DNA of 64,000 nucleotides from Dichotomocladium elegans (GCA_025716815.1 JAIXMN010000017.1:186001-250000), one strand, 5' to 3'; shown: positions 1 to 10,585, counted from the stretch's first letter. A program made the numbers and translations. Notes: generated by a model not told the origin, from the letters alone.

Positions 1-608
1 ACGTGGGGTTTATATAAGATACATGATTTCGTTGATTGAGGAGCAATATGTCGAAAGTCGGAGCAAGAGAGATAAAAGTGAATAGCAGCTTTAGGAAGAG
101 GAAAGGAAGAAGAAGCTCGGTGGCGGCGGTGAAGGCGAGGGCGATGACGGCGACGACGCTGACGAAAACCTGGGATCTGTATGCATTCCTTCATTCCGAC
201 AATGGGAACATGATCAGAATTACAGTTACGTATTAAAGCTCGTCATAAAGTCTTCTTGAGCTCGTAAAATGAAATGGTTTAACCGATGGATTAGCCAGCG
301 TTTGATGCTCGCCATCCAAGGGCTTCGTGACCCCAGGTTCTAAGGTTGTGAGACCAAGGGGGTCGAGAGGATATGGAAAGCTAGAGTCGTGGTACGTGCT
401 GGGTGAAGGGTTCACGAAAGAAGGAGGCTGGCTGGGAGTTGCAACGAGCGGATTTACTGTTCCCACACCGAGTGCAGGCAACTTCTTGGATTGTGTACGA
501 ACTCTAAAAGGAAGAATTAGTAACGGGGCACGTTAACGGAAAAGGGAAATTTGAACGTTACAGTCGGCTAGCGGAAGAACCTATCCCGGAAATCCGCATT
601 AGCTTTTC
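1..608. other. intergenic, no gene recognised
   Basis: No protein family is recognisable here. An open frame of about 60 codons on the plus strand (ATG at 48, stop at 236) is rich in Lys, Arg and Ala, and a second frame over the same bases gives a Gly/Asp/Glu-rich stretch; both look like low-complexity GA-rich sequence rather than a gene. The piece just right of it is the 3' flank of the casein kinase gene on the minus strand. Confidence 0.5.
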
Positions 609-2529
609 TCATTTCGGTGCATGATACGTATGATATTGCTCACCATTAGGCGGATTGTCACGTACTAAAAGTCTTCCTCCGCTGGTGCCCATGTAAGGCT
701 GACCGGAAATATATGAGGGACTTTGGGGTATGCTTTGCTGGAGCATGGACTGAGATGTATGTAGATGTTGGTTCTGTAACAATTTGCGGTGTTGTTGTTG
801 TTGATATTGTAGCATAACATCGTCGAGCCGTCGAGAAGCATCAATTATCTTGGCTTCTGTTCGATACGGCTGAGCGGCAGCGCGATGTCCCAAGCCCGAC
901 GTGGGCAAGCCAGCACCTATCATTGGACGGCGTTGTTGGGTCTGCAGAGCATGATCGTATGGTGCGGCAGACGAGGTGCCGAATGGCGTGGCGTCGGGGC
1001 GAGCTCCTTCGGTTAGTTTTTTCTCTTGCTATAATGATTTATTTCCGTTATGCTCAGCCGTGACAAATCAAAATGAAGCTGGAAAAGAAAAGATTCGCAA
1101 ATTACCATTTTGCGCACAGTCCAATCAAAGACGTAGTCGTACTGGAAACCTTCTCTGAGATACAGGTCGCAGAACAGTTTGCGTAGATATGTGTAATCAG
1201 GTTTGTCGTCAAATCTGAGCGAGCGCACGTAGTTGAGATATATGGTGAATTCTTGACTTAGACCGCGACACAGAATATCTGAGGGCGTGGTCATTTTCTT
1301 TTCCATGATTTTGTCGTATTTCTCCTTCTTGGTGCGTGCTCGGATTCCTTGCCAAGGCAGTTGACCTTTACAAAAGTAAATAAGAATGTATCCCAGCGAT
1401 TCAAGATCATCTCGCCGTGATTGTTCTAAATTTATCATGTCAGCGCATAGTTCCATCCAATACATCGACAAATGCGTTATATGCGTGTATCTATGCCGTA
1501 CCAATGCCGAGGTGTGTGTTGATGCTGGCGTATCGTGGTGTTCCGGTGAGATTCTTGTTCTCTTTGTAAGGTATATGAACGTTTGTCCTTGGATCCCTGA
1601 ACCGCTTCGCCAAGCCAAAGTCGATCATGTTGACCTGATTACCAAACTTCCCAATTCCCATTAAAAAATTGTCTGGTTTGATATCACGGTGGATGAAACC
1701 TATGATATTCATAGCTTTAATCTACTATCTTATCACCCATTCAATCATTGCGTTTTACCCTTTGAATGAATATATTCGACTCTGGATATCTATAAACCGG
1801 AATATCAGCCATTATCCCAGACGGGAAGTCATCTGAGTTGTAAACATTTACCAGCTGATCAGCGAGCAGGAGGACAGTTTTCAGTGAGAACCGTCGTTTG
1901 CAATAATTGAAAAGGTCTTCCATGGATGGACCCAGTAAGTCCATAACAAGCACATTGTAATCTCCCTCTTTGCCGAACCAGCGGCAATATGGAATGCCGA
2001 TACCGCCCGCTAGAGTTTTGTACACTCGAGCCTCGTATTCGAGCTGTGGATGGGCTGCACGAACGCTTTCAAGCTTGATACCGACATCTTCGCCGCTTGT
2101 GATACTTGAGCCTACGGTTAATATAAATTCTGGTGTTATTGGTGCGAATTTGGATGGAAGAGGAGAGAGTGCATGTGAGGGGTTCGGGGGGGGGGTAGAA
2201 AGAGAGAATATGTATGTGTGCGTGTGTGTGTATTTCGCTCGTTGCTCGGCTCTTTGGCTGACCATGATGAGTAAGCTTTCGTTTATTCAGCATGATGCAC
2301 AATGGGTGTCTTCATCTTTTCGTACAACAGCGCCACGAGCAATGAGATTTGGATGAAAGTGATCCGCAAGTATAGCGCTTCATCTCAACGAGCGTAGGCT
2401 AGTCAAAAGATATATAGGTAGACCGAAGCGATACGTACCCAAATAGATCTCACCGAACGAGCCTGCGCCGATCTTTCTTCCAAGTTTATATTTGCCGCCA
2501 ATGATGATATTTCGTCCCTCCAGCGACAT
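609..2529 (-). CDS. casein kinase 1 (CK1 delta/epsilon/Hrr25-like) protein kinase
   Basis: Serine/threonine kinase of the CK1 family, split by introns. Exon 1 starts at ATG 2529 ([20 protein letters not shown]) and carries the Gly loop [11 protein letters not shown], followed by a GTACGT donor. The next exon has the ATP-binding lysine in VGIKLE; the family norm is VAIK, so Ala to Gly is unusual. Later exons show the catalytic loop [12 protein letters not shown], the DFG segment [13 protein letters not shown] and the CK1 signature [21 protein letters not shown] conserved helix block ([24 protein letters not shown]) lies around 1300-1430. The tail (609-990) is Gln-rich, with the run QYQQQQH, as in Hrr25/CK1 delta tails, and ends HTYHAPK. 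Family members act in ribosome biogenesis, vesicle traffic and DNA repair; which of these applies here is not visible. Identification is firm, inner exon borders approximate. Confidence 0.93.
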
Positions 2530-3049
2530 GATGGAATGAGATTTTACAAGTTGAAGGAAGGAAAGAGGTATTGAAGAAAGCAAACGAGTGCGATCTTTTT
2601 CAAAAGAGACGGAGCCTAACTTGGCCTTTGCAGCGAAAGCGTCTTAAGCCGCCGTGGTTGCAGTCACAACGAACGAAATGGGAATTCTATGATAGTTTGC
2701 TTCTGTCTCTGTCTCCCTTTGGTACTATTGGGGGCTGCATAAGTTTGCTATAATGACAGGGTCTTTGCGATGCCATAACACTTATTCTCATCTCTCCGCT
2801 GCGGGTTGAAAAGATATAATTATTTCAATGAACTAGTACGGCGCATGCCGCACACACTCCCTGTCGATAAACCTGTTCTGTGGCAGGTGATTAAACAGAT
2901 ATATTAGTACTTCGCAACCAGCTGGCATAATGAACGGCTAACATCGATCGGTGTGGTTTGGATACTCGATCACAGACAAATATATACTAACAAACAAGAC
3001 CAACAAAAATACGCCTATATACACATATCCCAACTGAGCTGAATAGACA
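2530..3049. other. intergenic, upstream of casein kinase gene
   Basis: AT-rich spacer holding the casein kinase promoter. No gene is recognised. No clear TATA or other element stands out. Confidence 0.5.
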
Positions 3050-3190
3050 ATGTTTCATATTCCACCGATCTCATTGTATTCCGAAAAGCACGGGGCTTGG
3101 TTGGGCAAAGGTGCGCTTTTGTTAGCAGCCTTCTCCGTTCTCTTTCTTAGAGCATTGTTTCTACCAACCGCCGGTCAGTGGTTGGGATAA
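3050..3190 (+). CDS. possible 46-aa single-span membrane protein
   Basis: A 47-codon frame beginning MFHIPPISLYSEKHGAWLGK and followed by a hydrophobic stretch (about residues 21-39, rich in Leu, Ala and Phe) that could span a membrane. The layout, a short polar head then one hydrophobic helix, resembles small mitochondrial inner-membrane subunits, but I recognise no family. It could also be the first exon of a longer gene, since GTCAGT near the end (3173) could act as a donor. Coding status is uncertain. Confidence 0.25.
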   Translation: MFHIPPISLYSEKHGAWLGKGALLLAAFSVLFLRALFLPTAGQWLG

Positions 3191-5003
3191 TAACTTCATG
3201 GGTTATAGTAAAATATATTGTATTTTGGGTCGTATGTCCGATATGGCTGTTGAATCGTAACTTGCTGTTGCTTAACGCTCATCAAGCCAACAGTACATCC
3301 TTTTTCTTTGTTTGCTTTGGCCACTGTTACGGCTGCGAGGTAAATTTGTTTTTTACTGAAGGTGCCACGATCGGGTAGAATTGGAAGGATGTTTATAGTA
3401 TTATACACGTACATATCACTTACTTGAGTACGATGTCCCGTTTATCTATATAAGTATAGATTACCCCCCGTAAGCCGGGTCTCTATAGCCAAAATTTAGA
3501 TGGAGGCGACGAAAACCGTTAAAATCAGTGTCGTCTGACCAGAGCTCAGAAGGTGTCGTTAAATAATAAACACTAGATGTTCAATGAGCGTAGCTATTGT
3601 ATCCGTTATACTAGAGCACCGAACAGGCCCAGGATATTTGTTTAATGACCGGATGCGTCGTTTTCGTATGGTTTTATTTGAATAAATCTACGTGTAGATA
3701 TAAAACCTGGACTGTGAGCAAAGCAAAAGCAGGAAGCAGGGAGTTTTTTTTTTAGCTAGCCAAGGATGTATACAAAAGCACCCGTCCTGTTGGTACCGGA
3801 TGCGGGAGGCAATCTTTGTGAGCATCGACCAGGACAGGGATGCAGTGTGTGTAAACCCCAGGGGAGAAACTTAACATCATAACAGACGAGGGATTCATCG
3901 AACACAGAAGATTGCCGTTGAGAAGCACAGCCATGGATACTAAAATCGTCTAAACGGTACGACGTGTCAGCACTAGGAAAATCAGTAAGCTGACAGTTAT
4001 ACTCTAGCGTCAGCTGGGTGATAAGCCAACCATGCTAATTCAGAATTTGGTTGTAGATACTCCCCTCAATGACAGGGGATTACACAGGAAAATACAGGAA
4101 AAGAGATTCACTTGATGAAGACTGTGCTTGAGACATGTCATAGTTTAAGCGCAAATGGACAGCTGTCTGACAGATTGAGACTGACAGCGAATGAGGAAAA
4201 GAGGGACGTAATCGGGCGGACTTAGCTGTCGGTTCAGAGCTGAAGGGATGACCGATTCTAGCGTGTTCAATGACGTCTAGAAAGGCTACCGCGGTTCGTC
4301 ATGAACCGCTTGGACGTAATTCTCTCTGACCAGGCGGGATAAACGCTTAGGCGGAGGTATCATACAAGTATCCAGCGATCGAGCGAACCTCAGATAAATG
4401 AGGGAATATCGGTCAGGCTGCAACAGAAGAACTGGTGCTTCAAACTGCCTTCTATGAATAGACGATAAGAAGCTGGAGCCTGCTTTGTAAATGAAAGGTG
4501 ACGCGATCCATGACACTATGTACTATCTATAGGAGAAAAATATGGCTCTTCCTTATAATACAAAAGTGGGCGAAAGTGATGTAGATGGAAGAGGTATGGC
4601 ATCAAAGTTCTGTAGAGAATATCGCTTATTCTCGGAACTGCTGTTATCATTATTGTTGATACCGAAGGGCATGACGGACATTTCATGCGACGCAAGAATG
4701 TCGAGCTGGCTCTGGTAAGCGTCTTATTACTTGGAATGGTGATTGGGATCCATGAACTCAAGCAGGTCTACTGAGCCTTGCTATGTATTATGTATAATGA
4801 CCGTTTTTATCGACTATCTCTTTAACGTATGTTGCTGTTGAAAGATGCTACATATGAGGAGCATAAACCATATGAATGCTTGTATGAGACTAGTCAAATA
4901 AGAAAGAATAGATAATATGTACTTTCGCGTAGAAACCCCTTCTTTACTCTCACTCTTTCTTTTTCTTTGATACACTCGTTTCATCGACAACCTACCGTAC
5001 TAA
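3191..5003. other. intergenic, no gene recognised; contains a repeat fragment
   Basis: About 1.8 kb without a convincing gene. Short frames on both strands have no family features. It contains a 46-bp piece (4786-4831) related to the end of the inverted repeat at 10 and 14.7 kb, so part of this stretch is old repeat DNA. Confidence 0.45.
4786..4831 (+). repeat. fragment of the 10/14.7 kb inverted repeat
   Basis: The run TGTATAATGA...CGTTTTTATCGACTATCTCTTTAACGTA closely matches 14669-14710 (TGTATAATGATGATGCGTTTTAATCGACTATTTCTTTAACATA), with one short gap and a few substitutions. Flanking bases diverge, so only this stub remains. It shows that the repeat is dispersed rather than confined to the palindromic structure. 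Confidence 0.55.
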
Positions 5004-5780
5004 AACAACCCTTCCAATATAGACGTTCATCGACCTGCAAATTACGAAGGCGCCAAGATGGTTGTTGCTTGCACCAATAACATTCAAATGCGATTCGGCC
5101 AATCAATATCTTGCTGAATACGTATTCGACAGCGGAAAGAGGGGCTTGAAGAGCAGCTGATTGGCCAAGGTCTGGACGCGACACAAATCAGTCAATGCAT
5201 CCGAGAGACAATCATTACATCCGCAACAACATTCAAACAGATTGTAGCTGGTCGAAACGTATCCAGAGACGACGTCCCCGAAGACCCAGCTTATCTTCAG
5301 GAAGCTTTCGACGCCATCCAGCCAATTTTCGATGCCTACACCAGTACCCACGCCTTTGACAACGATAGCATCTACTACAATGCAAAGGTTCATCCAATCC
5401 AACATATGGTAGCCTTTTACCAGCTCGCTCTCCTTTTTGAGCGACTTCAGCTGCCTGCATTTGCCTGTTTCCCTCTTCGTCGGTCATGGTCTCCGTCATA
5501 CATGATGATTGACGCAAAAATATATGGCAAAATATTCTGGGTGGCTCATGGGCCAAAAAAGTTCTTTATCCTGGCGGATGGGATGAGGTCATCGATGTCC
5601 ACTCGAAAGCTCTCAAGCCTGCAGAGGATGGAGTACTTCGATTTCGTGGTACACTTGAGATGGATGGCGTAGGAGGCTCTATTATCAAGAAGAGAAGGGA
5701 CAGGGACGCATTCCCAAGAACCGGTGCAGTTCCGAGGGTGGGGGAGCAGTCGGATCACAGTTGTTCCCATTACGGCAGTT
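5004..5780 (+). pseudogene. Fanzor1-like (eukaryotic TnpB-related) protein, truncated N-terminal part
   Basis: Reading from just after a stop at 5001, one frame runs to about 5560 with a single internal TGA (5115) and encodes, in order, a helical region (QLIGQGLDATQISQCIRETI), DAIQPIFDAYTSTHAFDNDS, then CFPLRRSWSPSYMMIDAKI. After an A-run at 5556-5561 the sequence continues in another frame with GVLRFRGTLEMDGVGGSIIKK. The FPLRRS..PSY..ID block followed by an FxGxxxxDGVxxSI block is what I recall from Fanzor1 proteins of Mucoromycota, the eukaryotic relatives of TnpB nucleases carried by transposons. The RuvC-like half with its acidic residues and zinc finger is missing, since sequence homology stops where the Tc1-type transposase begins in opposite orientation. 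So I see a broken copy with one stop, one frameshift and loss of the C-terminal half. The family call rests on memory of motifs and is moderate; coding decay is certain. Confidence 0.55.
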
Positions 5781-7032
5781 AACTAAGCATATATGAGAGT
5801 GAGAAACGAAACATTTGAAATCGCTCAGCTTTAAGCTGTTGGATGCCTCGCTAATCTGTGTTATCAACATCTCGCTCTCCAAGAACCTATTGTATTTAAC
5901 TTTGCTCTTGACCACTTACCATTGCTCAATAGCATTGAGTTCAGGCGAGTATGGTGGAAGATAAGCATATCGATATCCTCGACACTCAATGTATTCAGAG
6001 ATATCCTGATCCGTATGGATAGGTGCATTATCTATTACCAATCAACGGCCCTTCATATGTTCATATTTTTCCATCTCGTCCATTGTTGCCTTAAAAGAAG
6101 CTGAGATGATGTCCAGTTACAGTTCCTCTACTCGCACTTCAGGTTGATCTGTCCTCTTTCTTTTCTTGGTTGATGGCTGCGGGAGTCTCAAACTACATTT
6201 AGTGATCCCTGAAGCTGAGATTGCTCCCAAGATTGTGGTTGTCTTTGCTCTTGTCTTTGGTATTGTGACCACTGCAGGGGTCCCTTTCTTGGACCATACC
6301 ATGCTGCGTTTCATATTAATATGGAATCCAGACTCATCAAGAAAACGCAGTTGTTTCTAAAATCGATGTCGGTCATGTCCCATCTGCGCACCCAGTCAAG
6401 GCGCTCTTGGAGTTTTGCATCGCTATTCCTGTCTACAGGCTGAAAACAAGCCATTTTCAATGACAAGTTGCATTTGTTTTTCATAAATCGATGGAGCGTC
6501 GTTTTGGATACTTTGAAACCCTCGAATCTCTGGAGCAGTTGATCCATCAGCTGCTCTAGGACAATGAATGGATTCTCATCAATGCATTCTAAAATGCTCT
6601 TCATTGAGAATACACGAACGACCTCTGCTTCTACGTTTCTTAAAAATGCTGCCAGGGTCCTTTTCGTACCGTAATACCCATCGCTGGGCTGAACAAACAT
6701 GGGTTCCTAACTGTTTTGCAGCAGCTGATGCACTCAAGTCCTTCTCAAACATCCGTTTGAAACATCTGACCTTGCCTTGGTCAGTGTATGCTGTGTAACT
6801 GCGCTTGATCCCGCGCTTCTTTCATCCGAATGTCTGTATCCTTTCGCTTGGGAATGTGTGTGGCAGTAAGCTCAGGGTTATCTTGGCACGATATGCTACG
6901 CAGATATTCAGTGTGAGAACAAACGGATTGAAGTGAGTACATTTCCTCATCAATGGTGTAGTCCATAGGTTCAGGACAGCCACCCTCATCAACGACATGA
7001 CCTTGGCCATCGTAAAAAATTAGATTGCTCAT
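5772..7032 (-). pseudogene. Tc1/mariner (IS630-type DDE) transposase, frameshifted
   Basis: Read 7032 to 5772 on the minus strand. The N-terminal part begins MSNLIFYDGQGHVVDEGGCP; a helix-turn-helix region follows in another frame (FKRMFEKDLSASAAAKQLGT, QRWVLRYEKDPGS). The catalytic half has CVFLDESGFHINMKR (first Asp), LVIDNAPIHTD (second Asp) and YLPPYSPELNAIEQ (final Glu), the order expected of Tc1/IS630 DDE/D enzymes. Frameshifts are visible near 6826, near 6590 and at 6339-6341 (one base missing inside FLDESG), and TAA follows IEQW at about 5914. The C-terminal segment VVKSKVKYNRFLESEML continues after that stop. All catalytic acids survive, so decay is fairly recent. The 3' end abuts the truncated Fanzor-like ORF, tail to tail. 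No terminal inverted repeats were pinned down by eye. Confidence 0.85.
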
Positions 7033-7499
7033 TTCAGAATGTAAAAGTGTATTAAAGAGAAAGAGTCATAAGGGTGAGGTGGATTTGCCAAGCGACATCT
7101 TTCCGAGCATGTATGTGACATTCGACTTGTCATCACGCGTAAAGATTTCTGGGCAAAATGCGATTTGTATTTTTGCGATCCTGCGACTTCAGAACTGGCA
7201 GGGTGCGACTTTTGATTTTGAAAAATAGTGTATAATATAGCGATTTTGCTTAGTCATAAGCCTCTGGGATGGGCGAGTAAGACATTCCTAACGTAGGATC
7301 ATGTTCTTTTAGCCCTCCGGATGAAAGAACAATTTTCGTCGAGGACCTTGAACATAATCTTAGATAGGCTACTCCAATGTAGCACATCAACAGCTGTTCG
7401 TCCGAAGAATTGTCATCGTCATATTAGCTCGTTCGATCCGGTGACACCAATAGCGATTGTCAAAGATCAATGGGTGAAGGCCAATTCCCTAATGTTACA
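7033..7499. other. spacer between transposon remnants
   Basis: No gene recognised. The stretch lies upstream of the Tc1-type transposase start and beyond the 3' end of the DIRS-like remnant, and probably holds their untranslated ends. Confidence 0.4.
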
Positions 7500-8620
7500 A
7501 TGTCATCTAAGGCGACTCCACGGGCGAGCGCTAAATCGGATGCTAAGGAACGGATCGAAGGCAACGGGATGATATTCACAGATAATCGAACGTCTTGGCA
7601 AAGCCAGGAAGAAATTGTAGCGCAGCGCAGGGTGTGCGCTGCGCACCAGGAGTTTGGAGGGAGGTCGAACTTGGGCAGCCGGATGGTCCCGAGGGATGTG
7701 GAACGTTTGCACCAAATATGAGGCAGGTTGTCGATATGGGGTAATTTTTATTATCCGTCACCCGCTGTGGAGCTTCTTGGGAGATTCTCTCTTAAGGCAG
7801 AACCGGCCGGTGTGGATTGAGCACTCAGGCGAGGATGATTCAGTCCAGATCCCATGAGCGGAGGAATGCTGCCGTAGCATGTAATAAGAACGCAGTTTTG
7901 ATGTTTAGATCCCGAAAAGATGAGGACGTTGAGGTTGGAATTCGTCGGATGAAAAGAATACTAGGCTGTAGATCGATTGTGTCTCTAAAGAGGGGTCGGA
8001 GTGGGGCCTCGCGACGAAAGTGCTGCTTGTAGTGTTCAAGATCATGAGAGATGTGAATCTTGCCAGGGCCTGTGTGAAAATGTAGAAAAGCGGATATCAA
8101 AACTAGGATTTTGCTGATGCCTGACTGCGGTGAAGTGTATTGACTTGCGTGGGGATTAGATAACACTCCTTGAAGTCCATCAGCCAGCCAAGTGGGTGGA
8201 GCAGGTTGACGGGATCGTTCGTGTGTAGGGCGGCTTCCTGAGAGGAACTGGCCAATAGGATCAGCAGGTCCATGTAAGGATCAGTTTGGTGACCCAGGGA
8301 ATAGCCATGGCACCATTGAGTGTTGTCCGGGACCGGAGTGGTTGCCCTTCCCATCGAAAACGCAGATAGCACCGGAGTGTCGATGTACCAGGGTATGAAA
8401 GAAGGCGTCGGACAGATCGATTGAGGTCATGTAGTCGGAAGTTGAACTAGTTTGACTACTTCGTCTCCGTCCTGGAACGGGTTGTTGTTGTGTCGTTGGG
8501 GATGGCGGCAGACCCTGACGTTGATTAAGTAAATGCAATAAATCAAGTCTGATGATTAGTGATTTAGGTAGAGTCCCGCGACGTTGCCATGATCTATTCA
8601 AGGTCAGCCTGAACAAGGCT
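7500..8620 (-). mobile_element. DIRS-like retrotransposon remnant (reverse transcriptase + tyrosine recombinase)
   Basis: On the minus strand, 8616-8281 encodes DYMTSIDLSDAFFHTLVH, the reverse-transcriptase motif that in DIRS elements reads SIDLSDAF-H. At 8370-8100 a second frame gives YMDLLILLASSSQEAALHTN and LGWLMDFKECYLIPTQ, the YxDD region and the segment after it; one Asp of the box is lost. From 8090 to 7840 comes ISHDLEHYKQHFRREAPLRP and IKTAFLLHATAAFLRSWDLD, which fits the tyrosine-recombinase core (A..TG.R.SDL). Below 7800, SQEAPQRVTDNKNYPIS may be the following beta strand. RNase H and methyltransferase-like regions that normally separate RT from recombinase are missing or unreadable, and several frameshifts are present. 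The order RT then recombinase argues for DIRS rather than Ty3 or Copia. No split direct repeats or inverted ends were found. Confidence 0.7.
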
Positions 8621-9529
8621 CCAACTATGTCTTTGCCGCGTGCTCACGCATCTGCAAAGAGATCATTACGGACTGCTGAAGGCATAAAATCATAATGATA
8701 TTGGCAAATCGGTTTCGGATCATGCTACCATTGAGGAGCGATTGAAGAAAGAGCAACGAGATACCTCTCTTTTCAGCGAGATCTTTGACAAAAAGGATTC
8801 TACTACAACCTCTGCCTTGTTGGGAGAGCGAGAATTCGGATGTCCATGGGATGCTTATGAAAAATGTACAGGCTAACCTGCCCATGTCTGTGGGTTGGTG
8901 GGAAGGAGGGAACTACACGGCTGCGTCCGGACCAGGAGATATTATGTAACGGGTTTAAAATGCTAAAATCAGAGGACCGGGCTTGACAATACAATTATCA
9001 CCAGCATACCGACTATGCAGATGCAAAAATATGGCCATCAGTGACCTCTGCTAGGATTACTGCTTTGACAATTTTTTCTTGTGAATAAAGGCAATGATAT
9101 AGATAATAATGACTACAATATATACATTGATAAATTAAACGAATGTGAGAGCTACAATACAACTTATAAAGAACGAAAGGAAGAGTAATCATGGAATGAA
9201 TGGCCGTGGAGGACTTAGGGGGACATTATCCGCGTGTGGATACTGTGGTAAATAAAGTTTGTAGGGACTGTAAAAGTACAATGAGAAATTCTTGGATTGC
9301 TCGAAGAAAACTTTCGTTGGTTCCTGTAGCTGAACCCAGACCATCCTCACGTCGGTAAAACCTCAAAAAACCCAGTGGGAGAAAAATAGAGGAGAAAAGA
9401 CTGTGGGTATGGATCTGGTGGCTATGCATAATCATGTTTCGCCTGGCTGAAACGTATTTCCGTACCGTAGTCGTTCCAGTTCTTTACGTCTTTTGCCATC
9501 GATATTCGATTCATTGGTGCTCTTGCAAT
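8621..9529. other. gene-free stretch next to DIRS remnant
   Basis: Minus-strand frames at 8625-8994 could be the upstream part of the DIRS-like element (a gag or linker region) but show no recognisable motif. 9000-9529 is AT-rich with nothing identifiable. Confidence 0.35.
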
Positions 9530-9605
9530 CACCTATGCGACAGATACGTCCAGGTGTCTCGAAACCAAGACTCTTTGTTCCCACTCCTGCTCTCCCGGTA
9601 CGGGA
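9530..9605 (-). repeat. outer segment of left inverted-repeat arm
   Basis: The core GTGTCTCGAAACCAAGACTC and its flanks (GATACGTCCAG before, TTTGTTCCCA...CCCGGT after) match the reverse complement of about 14745-14812, where the same core reads GAGTCTTGGTTTCGAGACGC on the plus strand. It belongs to the same inverted repeat as 10016-10350 but is separated from it here by a 400-bp block that includes an 18S rRNA fragment. Confidence 0.65.
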
Positions 9606-9682
9606 TGCTGTCGCTTGAGCCCCGCCAGATACCCTTTTTATCAACCATATGGGCATATAGCTCTGTTTTGTGTTCTTCGTTG

Positions 9683-9935
9683 TCGTGCGGGGGATAGAGC
9701 ATTGCAATTATTGCCCTTCAACGAGGAATTCCTAGTAAGCGGAGGTCATCGGCCTGCGTTGATTACGTCCCTGCCCTTTGTACACATCACCCGTCACTAC
9801 TACCGATTGAATGGTGCGAGCAAGTATTTGGGATTGCCTTGATCGATTCGGACACGACTTGATCGAGTTTAGTTGTTTCCTTTGGGAATGACTTGCAAGA
9901 ACTTTTCGCGAGCTTCATATTTAGAGGAAGTAAAT

Positions 9936-9979
<44 letters not shown>
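9683..9979 (+). rRNA. 3' fragment of 18S rRNA with start of ITS1, decayed
   Basis: The block matches the 3' end of eukaryotic 18S rRNA: GGGATAGAGCATTGCAATTA, CAACGAGGAATTCCTAGTAA, the GTACACA(C) decoding-site region and the terminal helix through GGTGAACCTGCGGAAGGATCATTA, where mature 18S ends (9979). Bases 9980-10016 look like ITS1. In the most conserved part it reads TACACATCACCCGTCACTAC, where a working gene has ACACCGCCCGTCGCTAC, so C-to-T and G-to-A changes hit invariant positions. Only about 300 of roughly 1800 nt are present. It is a pseudogene fragment, not a functional rDNA unit, and it sits inside one arm of an inverted repeat. Confidence 0.9.
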
Positions 9980-10015
9980 CGTAAGGAGCTTCGGGTTGAA
10001 AACCCTTTAGAGGTT

Positions 10016-10350
10016 TTGACTCGTAGCAGCCTTGGGCCACATCCTATGTTAAAGAAATAGTTGATTAAACGCATCATCATTATACATCATGCGTAGAGTA
10101 AGGTCCAAACATACCCGATAGCTGAGCAGTGTTGGGATGGTATCGGTCTTTAGGCGCTTGATTTCGTTGAGCGTTATGGGTAGGTCGAGGGAACAGACTC
10201 TGTGTCCCACATATAGCCCGTTTGCAACTAATGGGCGTTTAGGCCTATAAGCAGTCTAGAGTGAGTACTTCCGAATCAGAGACTGCCAATATTCTCAAAA
10301 TGGGAGCGACATTGATTTTGGGAGAAACTGTATATCGGATGTTATTACCT
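10016..10350 (-). repeat. left inner arm of a 5-kb inverted repeat
   Basis: From GCAGCCTTGG through GAGTGAGTACT (10016-10270) the sequence is the near-identical reverse complement of 14475-14735; differences are mostly single bases plus a 16-bp gap near 10232. Homology continues more loosely to GGGAGCGACATTGATT and TGCAATATGCAGG (about 10350), where the left arm has extra bases. By eye identity is above 90 percent over the first 250 bp. No gene is recognised in it. Confidence 0.85.
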
Positions 10351-10585
10351 GCAATATGCAGGAGGAAGACGGCATGCGTACCGGATCCAGTCAATGCGTT
10401 GAGGATATGCTTTCCCTCCATGAAAAGCTTTGTTCGGTCGCTGGATGCCTTGACCTGCGGTGGGAAAGAACGGCAGAACTCGCTTGTCGAGTACTCCATC
10501 TGGATCTTAACAAGGCGCAGGTCTGCCTTGATGACTGCTGCCGATGCTGCCCTGTTGATAGGGTCTTTGCAAAAAGAAGTTTGCC
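10351..10585. other. unrecognised unique sequence inside the inverted repeat
   Basis: Overlapping frames of 87-115 codons exist on both strands, which is expected for a GC-richer stretch lacking stops; none has recognisable motifs. No counterpart is seen in the right half of the structure. Confidence 0.35.

Noticed and set aside
9683..9979. Functional rDNA unit
   Set aside because: Only the last 300 nt of 18S are present, with changes at invariant bases, and no 5.8S or 28S follows.
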